Assembly: GCA_028753945.1 (NCBI GenBank)
Contig: JAPNXP010000001.1
Coordinates: forward strand, 3,896,501-3,960,500
Reading direction: 5' to 3'
DNA length: 64,000 bases
Source of the DNA: Hexactinellida sp. DTS-2022
Taxonomy: Eukaryota; Porifera; Hexactinellida
In this document: positions 57,090 to 64,000 of the stretch, piece after piece
Layout: each line of letters starts with the position of its first letter
Numbering within the stretch: position 1 is the stretch's first letter
Made by a program: the position numbers and the translations under genes
The notes under the pieces: model-generated
What the model was told of the DNA's origin: nothing
What the model saw: only the letters and a program-made list of their open reading frames with translations
Databases searched by the model: none

Positions 57090-57190
57090 GCTACTCGCCC
57101 GCGCTACGCGCGTTCTTACAACTTGCACTCGGGCCTGCGGCCCTCGCTTGTATTTAAAGCCGGCATTTAATTTTCAAATTAAATGCCGGT
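57090..57190 (+). repeat. GC-rich mini-hairpins in a tRNA-sized patch
   Basis: CGCGC-TAC-GCGCG (57100-57112), GGGCC-TGC-GGCCC (57131-57143) and CCGGCATTTAATTT-TC-AAATTAAATGCCGG (57160-57189). Triloop design as at 51975-52085 but different stem sequences. It does not fold as a tRNA. Confidence 0.85.
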
Positions 57191-58187
57191 TGTATTTTTA
57201 AATACATACTCCAATAGACTTAATGCAAATTGAGTAATGTATGTGCATGATTGAGCTCAAACTGATTCTAGGAGCCTATAAAAATGTCGGTTATGTAACG
57301 AAAAATTAACAAAATTATATACCCCTCCCTACATTACGCTTTTTGCCATTTTGTAATAAAAAAGGACGGGCTTTAATACTTAACCCTTGGCATTACTTAA
57401 AATTCAAAGGCCCTATACACAGGTTCATTATATTACGGGGAATCATATGGGTGATATTTAGGTGACCGCTAGTGACACACATAACAGTAATGCTATTGTT
57501 TCAGAGTAGGGCTGTGCACCCCTAAGCTGTCTATTTATCCATGGGCCCTAGGACCTATAAGGACAGAAAAGTAAATTGGGAAATACTAATCAGCGCCTGT
57601 TGTTGAATATTTATGCTAATTATAACTTTTCTAGATATTAACGCAAGTCCGTGTATAATAATTACCAACTCCAATAGAAAATTAATTAAATATCACTAAG
57701 GAACTGTACAATTCTGTGGACCCCTGACTTAGGGATGTTGAGAAATTATTGAATTGATTGGTAATAATCAAATAGACACAATGGAATGTTAGAAATGTAT
57801 GGGTCGACACACGGAACACATTAACTGATTGGATGAATGAACTTCCTCTCGACCAATTAAATTACAGTCTCAGATAGGCATTCTATAATGCACACTTAAC
57901 AATTGGTAGACACTAAAATCCTTTTATACGAATTGAATGCTAGCTGCTAATCCATACTGGAAAACCCTCGAATTTAATAGGCTAAAGTTTTTCACCTTTA
58001 GGGAAGGGAAGATGTGAATATTTTTCTTAGATATTAGAACTTGTTTCTAGATACATTATTTCCCACCCCCCTGCCAAATTTCAAGTCTGGAGCTCTTACC
58101 AGTTCCTCAATCAATTCCGAACAAACAAAAAAACAAAAAAATCATTGTGATTTAATATATAAGATTTTTAACATATTTAGGTGACAG
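57191..58187. other. Candidate intron sequence, end of a TTTGTTTGTTCGG-type repeat
   Basis: 58110-58165 is the reverse of the element start seen at 51135-51185 and 59340-59400. The rest is AT-rich with no gene. It ends at the TTTAGGTGACAG acceptor. Confidence 0.45.
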
Positions 58188-58223
58188 AAGATGATATATG
58201 GAATCATGGATATTACTTTGGAG
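58188..58223 (+). CDS. Candidate 36-nt second exon, SNARE-like
   Basis: GTGACAG acceptor then AAG..GAG (KMIYGIMDITLE) and a strong GTGAGC donor, 12 codons, phase 0 on both sides. An alternative acceptor 7 nt upstream gives VTEDDIWNHGYYFG but ends out of phase with the next exon. Confidence 0.33.
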
Positions 58224-58552
58224 GTGAGCTTCAAAATATTCTAGATATACTAGTTAGAACACATGTATTTTCAAAAATTAAACGAACATTACTTTGTACA
58301 AGTAAATATATGCAACAGTATAACTTATAAGAAGGATATTCCTGCTCCAATTGACGCATATAAATTTAATTTTGAAAGATAGGGATTTAATTGTAATAAT
58401 TCAATACAGTTATAGAATGCTCTGAGTTCCAATTCTCAAATTTATTATGAATTATTTCTGAGCGCAATTAGGTCTTTCTGCATCGAATGCGTTCCTAATA
58501 CTCCTTTTAGTGATTTACTTTAAATACTTTATCTCTCATATCTTTCATTTAG

Positions 58553-58579
58553 AATGCTGCGACACTAGCCGACCTCGAT
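58553..58579 (+). CDS. Candidate 27-nt third exon, SNARE-like
   Basis: TTTCATTTAG acceptor, nine codons NAATLADLD, GTGAGT donor, phase 0. A possible fourth exon at 58780-58809 (QFSLQRLIGH) after TTTTATAG is weaker and does not keep the SNARE spacing. Confidence 0.33.
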
Positions 58580-59558
58580 GTGAGTTTATCTTATAACAAG
58601 ATTTTCTTGCTTTGCAATTTCTGAACGGCTGTATAGTCTTCGTAGCACCGCATCATTTCCGCCTGTCCGAATCTTTACCCTTCGTCCGGTTTAATGTAAT
58701 TATTATCTTATGAACTTAAAAGTACAGAATATTAGATGTATTCATAATGTAAAATTTAATTATTTCATTAATTTTATAGCAATTTAGTCTACAACGATTG
58801 ATTGGACACGTTTGTTTGAGGCCTCTTGTCCCAATTAAGCGGAGTTCCCAATTATCTGAAAAAATTGTTATAAAGTAGCGATTACTAATATTTCAGATTT
58901 AAAACTGTTATAAAAATTCCTCCACTGCCTGCGGGCCCTTGATGCTACTTATACCCATAGTGTGAGCCTTATAATTTTGTTGTCCAATTGGAACTATCCG
59001 AAAACCACAAGGTCATAACCGAAGGGATTGTATGTATTAATTCTCATTGGATATGTTATTCGCATAATAATCTTATATATTAAAGCGCAAAGGTATTTTT
59101 GTCTGTTTGTACCTAGACTCCTTTAAATAAGGACTGTAGGCGCTCATTCTCGGGTCCTGGGTCTTGGGTCCATTTGGTATTTCGTAATCGGTTAACGGTT
59201 AAAGTTAGACACATAAAATATATTATTGTCGAATAGGAAGTCATAGTTAAGGTGTCCAACGGTCATATTGGATTATCGAAAATATTTGTGGAATGTGAGT
59301 TATGCGGTTTTCACACCTTTCCATATATGGTAATTTATATATTGGAAGCGAAATTGTTTTGTGTTTGTTTGTTTGTGGGGATGTTTGTCCGTAATTGATT
59401 GAAAAGAACATACTACCAAGAGAGCTGGAATTGGTATATAGGAGTAGTTTGTCATAGCGACATGGGTCTATTGGTTTTCTAGGCGAAATATTGTGAATAT
59501 GACATCTGATCACACAGTAACATTTTCCTTAATAACTTTTGCAAATTTGACTTGATTA
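58580..59558. other. Candidate intron or intergenic, one dispersed repeat at 59200-59335
   Basis: 59200-59335 is a copy of the repeat with ATTATTGTCGAATAGGAAGT and CAAATATTTTCG-like words seen at 4060-4260 and 8875-9185. It is followed by a TTTGTTTGTTTGT..GTCCG element start. No gene. Confidence 0.5.
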
Positions 59559-59560
59559 GT

Positions 59561-59742
59561 ACAGTACAGACCTCGCTAATCCGAACAGAGGTGTTCCGAT
59601 TCAAAAAAATTCTGTTCCGATTAGTGAATTCGTTCGGATTAGTGAAGTAATGCATTTCCTATGGGCATCTATAAATGAGAATCTCGATAATCCGAACCAA
59701 AATTGTACAAACCTTGTTAATCCGCACTAAACATCTATTGTA
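59561..59742. mobile_element. Pogo/Tigger-like terminal fragments
   Basis: TACAGACCTCGCTAATCCGA and TACAAACCTTGTTAATCCG direct copies with GTTCGGATTAG complements, resembling decayed ends of pogo/Tigger elements. Boundaries uncertain. Confidence 0.5.
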
Positions 59743-59890
59743 CTCCTTACTGAGACTTATTTTTGATATTTCCATTACAATATACCGATATTTACGATTT
59801 TTAAGAAGATTTAACTTATTAAATCTTTCACTATTGTTTCAACTACATGTTGGAAGAAATCAACCAAATTCACACCGTTCATCCTCATGT

Positions 59891-60486
59891 ATGGAAGCCA
59901 ACAGTGCGCACCTGCTTGAACATTTACCGTTCAGTGATGACGAGCACGACGATTCTCCTATTTGTCCAGACTTTGGTAATCAGGAGAATGATTGGATAAA
60001 CCCATTAATGGACAACCGTGCCGAATCAAAAAGACAAGCTCATGATAACATCCAATTCGAGCAAGTTAAACAAAAATGTGTATTCGATAACAAGGTCAAG
60101 AAAAACAGGTAAAACTTCGGATGATGTTTCTCCTGCTGTGAAATCCTCGATTCCAAAGTGGAGATTTGGAATATCGAGGGAGTTGATAGTCAAGAAATTG
60201 GAAGAGTTAAAGGTTCGTAACATTGACATTGAACATTATCTCTCAAAAATTCAAATAAGAGATTATCTAATTATTTTCCTTAACAAAAATTATAAAATTA
60301 AAATAAAATTACTGCAAGAGTTCAGACACATAAATTCTTCTTTTAGCCGATTTTCTCTGATCATGTCAAGCGTGGGCTCTACTTATCGAAGCTCCATAAA
60401 TTGACTCTTGTCTGAAGGTCAAAGGGTATTACGTACCAGACACGATCATTTTCGAAGTTCTACAGGATTGCGATGAAGAAACAATG
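59891..60486 (+). pseudogene. OTU-gene upstream exons, frame-damaged
   Basis: Starts MEANSAHLLEHLPFSDDEHD (ATG 59891) with an acidic N-terminus and ..FGNQENDWINPLMDN. Near 60095-60112 the coding signal moves to the next frame: KTSDDVSPAVKSSIPKWRFG, RELIVKKLEELKVRNIDIEH. By 60417 it is in a third frame: KVKGYYVPDTIIFEVLQDCD, EETM, ending 60486 at a GTAATT donor, phase 0. The shifts could be mutations, sequencing errors or an unrecognised intron. Confidence 0.5.
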
Positions 60487-60556
60487 GTAATTAAATTATC
60501 TATGAGTTTTAATATAAATAATACAAATATTTATTGCATGAGTACACCTTGTTTAG

Positions 60557-60661
60557 AGAAGAGAGATTCTGTACACATTATCTGAGTGGACGAAAGAACT
60601 TTTCCCACAATTGGGGGAAACTAAGAACACAGATTATGTGTACAAAGTTCTTTATGGTGTG
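60557..60661 (+). CDS. OTU-gene internal exon
   Basis: 35 codons, RREILYTLSEWTKELFPQLG through NTDYVYKVLYGV, bounded by TTTAG and GTAAGT, phase 0 on both sides. The flanking introns are 70 and 82 nt, showing the compact-intron style of this gene. Confidence 0.72.
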
Positions 60662-60743
60662 GTAAGTTGCAATTTTGATGCAATCTAATTTAATTATTTA
60701 GTCTGTTATATTTATCTTATACTTGTACAATTAATATACCTAG

Positions 60744-61396
60744 GCTATGGAATACCTGCAGCGAGAAATAACAGCTCCTGCCACACATACTCCCTTAGAC
60801 CTCCATACTCTCAAAGCTGATGATCCTTCCATAACCCCAATCACAATTGACTGGCAAAAAGAGAAGTGCTCTCTGCTTGATTGCCCATTCCAACAGCCAA
60901 CTGATCAACACTCTAGCATGGCCGGGCAGAAGTTACAAGCATATGAGCCGTGGCTCTGTGATTCCATCGGTGCTGATGGAAACTGTCTCTTTAGGTGCCT
61001 TTCAAAAGTGATTACTGGGAGTGAGGAGAATCATGCTAAGCTACGTGGTGAGATATGCCGCTACATGCTGAGTGATGGAAAGGACGTTATCGGCTGGTAC
61101 TTCTCTCAGGTTCTATCTACCACTCCTGCTGATCATATTAGTAGAACATGTATGTACAACGATAAAATTTTGAGTACCGATGCCGAGTTGATAACTGTTT
61201 CTGCACTACTCCAGACCGATATATATGTTGCTAACAAGGTATATCGCACAGTATAAGAGCTTCCAACATCAACAACAAAAACCATGCTCTATACATTACT
61301 AACTTTTCAAAACACTTTGAACCTGTCACGAGAATGATTAATAGCCAAACTCCAACATTCTTCTTTCACGATACAACACCAATTAAAATCAATTAA
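60744..61396 (+). CDS. OTU-domain cysteine protease-like exon
   Basis: After a CCTAG acceptor the frame AMEYLQREITAPATHTP runs into an OTU domain: SIGADGNCLFRCLSKVITGS with the catalytic Asp and Cys (DGNC), then HAKLRGEICRYML and TDAELITVSALLQTDIYV. The frame stops at 61254-61256, but the next frame continues as NNKNHALYITNFSKHFEPVT with the expected C-terminal catalytic His, up to 61396. One frameshift near 61235-61245 therefore separates the catalytic halves. OTU proteins remove ubiquitin. Similar OTU genes are abundant and often transposon-linked in invertebrates, and a pogo-like fragment lies just upstream. Confidence 0.8.
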
Positions 61397-61857
61397 GTCT
61401 TTATCTATCGCTTAAATTGTTCTCACACGAACACCTCCAGTTATTTTCGAAAGCGCTCAAAGGCAAGGTACATCGAACTTTGTGGGGACCTCTGCTCGAG
61501 GTTATTCAGGCGACGCAATCCCTATCATGGTGAGCCCAGATAATGGAAACGCGACCTGCAACGGCATGTCTCCAGTGGCGAATTATCAAGTAACACTCAA
61601 CCAACACTCCTCCATCTAAAGTGTATTGCGGGAAAGGCAACGCAATTGACGAGTCCAAGCCGGGACGAAACACAAAGAATATCAGTTGAGTTGTAATTAA
61701 TTAATTGTTTAGTTTGTGAGTGTCTGTTTAAATTAGAGCTGAAACGAATATTCGAATATTCAAATATTCATTCGTTTTGATGGCTAAGCAATAATAAATA
61801 ATTATATCAATTCAAGACTCTAAATTTAAGTTATAATAGTTAATCTGGGGCTGACTG
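61397..61857. other. OTU-gene 3' flank, no further gene seen
   Basis: A palindromic CGAATATTCGAATATTC run at 61750 follows TTAGAGCTGAAACG. The latter has a partial inverse at about 63722 and may mark the end of an outer hAT-like element. Confidence 0.4.
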
Positions 61858-62090
61858 AATAGTGGAATCTAGTGGAATCTAGTGGAATCTAGGGTGACTG
61901 AATGGTGGAATCTAGTGGAATCCAGTGGAATCTAGTGGAATTACTAAATTTTAGTGGAATAGACTGAACGGTGGAATCGAGTGGATTTTCTAAAAACCGA
62001 CTGAACAGTGGAATCGAGTGGAATTTGACTGAATAGTGGAATCGAGTGGAATTTGACTGAATAGTGGAATCGAGTGGAATTTGATTAAAT
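61858..62090 (+). repeat. Tandem GGAATC(T/G)AGTGGAATTTGACTGAA-type repeat
   Basis: About nine short units built from ACTGAATAGTGGAATCGAGT and TAGTGGAATC. Units are shorter on the left and about 33 bp on the right. Confidence 0.85.
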
Positions 62091-62672
62091 TGTTAAATAC
62101 TACGTACGCGCATTAAAAGTATTATGCGCACGCGCATTAGTGCCTGTACGCTGTTACACTACAGTCGACTGCGCACGCGCATCGAAACTTGGTATAACTT
62201 TACGCAAGGAGTTCATAAATTTCGAAAATGAATTGTATATAAAGTAGCGAAATTTCTATATGGCCAAATCCAAACCAATATTTACTGCCCAGATAAGGGT
62301 GCCCGGTGGTTACTTTTAGTAACATGTTTGACATTCAAATATGCAAAGATAAACTAAATTTGGGGCTAATAACCAAAAAAAGGCGACTTAATTTTGAACT
62401 TATACAAAAATGTTGCCCGGTTGAAGGAGGTGTCCGGATCTTAGAGGCAGGGCCGGATTTGGGTTGCGCGGGGCCCGCGGCATATTTTTTTCCGCGCGGG
62501 GCCCCTTGATCATATTGCAAACGATTAAAATTGGCTTCCTTTGGCCCACGGAAAACTGATTTTTGGATGGATCGATCATGGAGTGCTAGAGCAAATATTG
62601 CCTACTCATAAAATATTTAAGATTAAACGCAGTTCCTTCTGTCTCCCATGCCATTAACATTTCACATGTGTG

Positions 62673-63165
62673 TTTACGAAATTAAAACTCAATTGGTGTA
62701 TGTGGGTATGTTTGTCCGGCTTGTATTAATGTGATAGGAGAATAGAAACCGCACGTATAATTGAGATAGAGGCTAGCTTCCAAATAGTCATACATTTAGG
62801 TAAACAAGTATGCTGATACCGAATTTCGCATTTAGAAATTTCTAATATCAATATTTATTGTTGTTGTTTTTACTAAAGTAAACAAATTGCTGAAAATTCA
62901 GAATGAACCCAGAGACTGGTTCCAGTTGGTGTAATAGGTGAACGAGTTGAGTATGCTGATTCCGATTCTCGCATTAAAAAATTCAACATGAATATTTATT
63001 GTTGTTGTTGACAAAATATGTAAACAAATGGGTGAAATTTAAAATTATGGAGTCATATAATGATTGGTTTAGGGAGGGGTAAGGCCGCGTAGCGGCCGTT
63101 AACTTGATGTTTGTAGCACAGATCCGTCGCAAAGCTACCGATACCGAAGGGCTCCTGTTTATATA
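62673..63165 (+). repeat. Solo copy of the 51125-53508 foldback arm
   Basis: Shares GTTTGTCCGGCTTGTATTAA, GGTAAACAAGTATGCTGA (two units) and the mini-hairpin cluster at 63083-63155. Confidence 0.78.
63083..63155 (+). repeat. Mini-hairpin cluster, third copy
   Basis: GGCCGC-GTA-GCGGCC is perfect (63083-63097) with a loop different from the first copy. The other three hairpins are partly decayed (TGTTTGTAGCACA, GTCGCAAAGCTAC, CGATACCGAAGGGCTCC). Confidence 0.82.
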
Positions 63166-63447
63166 TACATCTGAATTTAGTCTGAAATTCAATACGCTTG
63201 TAGAGCCGAGGCACGGGATTAGAACCTGTCTGGCAAGGGAGTTTCAGAGCGAGCGTAGCGAGTGATGAATTTGAGGATCTGGGGGCTTGCCCCCCGAATT
63301 TTTTTAAACTTAATACTTGTTAAATCTTCAGGACAATTAGTAGAATTTGAATTAATTATTAATATTAGTAAATAAGACCCTAGTTCATTTAGTCGAAAAT
63401 TCAAAGAATTAGGTCACGTTGGTATGGTAATTGCTTCATTGCGCGGG
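63166..63447. other. Interior of the hAT element with a GGGGGC-TT-GCCCCC hairpin
   Basis: 63278-63293 is a short GC hairpin. GAGCGAGCGTAGCGAGT at about 63248 is the reverse of a word in the ATACCTGCC element at 25925. No gene. Confidence 0.45.
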
Positions 63448-64000
63448 ACAAAGAGACTATATAGTAATACTCAAACTATGGCACATAATTAAAGTAGGTA
63501 CATTGAATTTGAACATTTTTCGTCATAAATAGAAATCTACCCACCGGAGGGTCCCAAGCGCGGGCCCCCGGCATATGCCGCATCTGCCGTATGGTAAATC
63601 CGGGCCTGCTCGGAGGTTGGACTGTATATGCATATGTACGATTAACTTAATTGAAGGGATTGAAGGACAGTTCGAAACAATGGGATAGTTGATGATTAAT
63701 TAATTAAAATACTAGGTACAGTTTCGAGCTCTAATGCGCGTGCGCATAATACTTTTAATGCGCGTGCGCACAGATACTAATGCGCGTGCGCATAGATATT
63801 AATGCGCGTGCGCACAGGCACTAATGCGCATGCGCATAATACTTTTTAATACCTCTCGATAAGATGTTCCAACTAAACACACCACAGCTAATCTGTGATG
63901 ACGGGCTGACAGGAGTGCACTAGAGGGATCCTAGTGTAGGTGGGTTGTGCTTAGTACCTGTGGTAGGAGAACGGCATGGCTCACTGGTAACTAGAACTGG

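Larger units (their letters stand above)
62448..63608. mobile_element. 1.16-kb hAT element (CAGGGCCGGATTT)
   Basis: Ends CAGGGCCGGATTTG / TAAATCCGGGCCTG with subterminal GCGGGGCCC tracts. Flanks CTTAGAGG and CTCGGAGG match 6/8. Contains the solo foldback copy 62673-63165. Confidence 0.75.
62107..63848. mobile_element. Segment bounded by GCGCGTGCGC palindrome arrays
   Basis: Left array 62107-62185 (two or three TGCGCACGCGCA words) and right array 63730-63840 (five TGCGCGTGCGC words, opposite orientation), sharing AATACTTTTAATGCGC. Resembles the 44322-45613 element in design, though not closely in sequence. A hAT element is nested between. Confidence 0.6.

Noticed and set aside
57090..57190. 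tRNA or other small structured RNA gene
   Set aside because: The stems do not form a cloverleaf, and no A/B box promoter words or CCA-type 3' end were found; treated as a hairpin cluster.
62306..62509. Small frame overlapping the left end of the CAGGGCCGG hAT element
   Set aside because: It runs across the transposon terminus and its GGGGCCC subterminal tract; no coding evidence.

Overview
This AT-rich window comes from an animal nuclear genome. The evidence is spliced genes with GT-AG introns, a metazoan-type novel protein kinase C N-terminal exon, an intronless COG7 gene, and a dense load of eukaryotic cut-and-paste transposons (hAT, P/THAP, Merlin, Tc1/mariner-like and many MITEs). The mix resembles a marine invertebrate, perhaps a sponge or cnidarian, but the sequence alone does not settle this. 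I recognised no reverse transcriptase, gag or retroviral integrase, so the recognisable mobile load is essentially all DNA transposons.

Layout. 1-2553: a hAT element with a nearly intact two-exon BED-finger transposase. 2704-3853: hAT MITE debris and a broken transposon-associated gene with a MITE inserted. 3962-9316: a segment bounded by inverted repeats that holds inverted duplications, two copies of a 130-bp hairpin repeat and a near-perfect 0.9-kb palindrome. 10858-11220 (minus): first coding exon of a novel-type PKC, so everything to its left may be PKC intron 1. 12310-19026 (minus): a DUF4371-type hAT transposase shattered by a foldback and by another hAT element with a perfect 8-bp target duplication. 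20628-24028: a 3.4-kb element with 0.8-kb terminal inverted repeats whose centre is a triple nest of hAT MITEs. 24641-31010: microsatellite, satellite and MITE territory. 31060-33890 (minus): a frameshifted P-element-like THAP transposase. 33869-39292: a 5.4-kb segment with long inverted repeats around a Merlin (ISXO2-like) transposase that has one nonsense codon. 39917-48053: nested MITEs, the hairpin family and its satellite. 48262-50541 (plus): COG7. 51046-58579 (plus): three tiny in-phase candidate exons resembling the start of a Qb/Qbc-SNARE, with a 7-kb first intron made largely of transposons, including a second P-element relic. 59891-61396 (plus): an OTU-protease-like multi-exon gene, frame-damaged. 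61858-63848: nested repeats with arrays of NRF-1-like palindromes.

How it works together. The host genes (PKC, COG7, the possible SNARE) are unrelated housekeeping or signalling genes and form no operon. The rest is a transposon graveyard in which target-site duplications give the order of insertion. The most unusual material is a family of about 130-bp hairpins with paired arm changes between copies, clusters of GC-rich mini-hairpins with 3-nt loops in otherwise AT-rich repeats, and several long near-perfect palindromes that could make double-stranded RNA.
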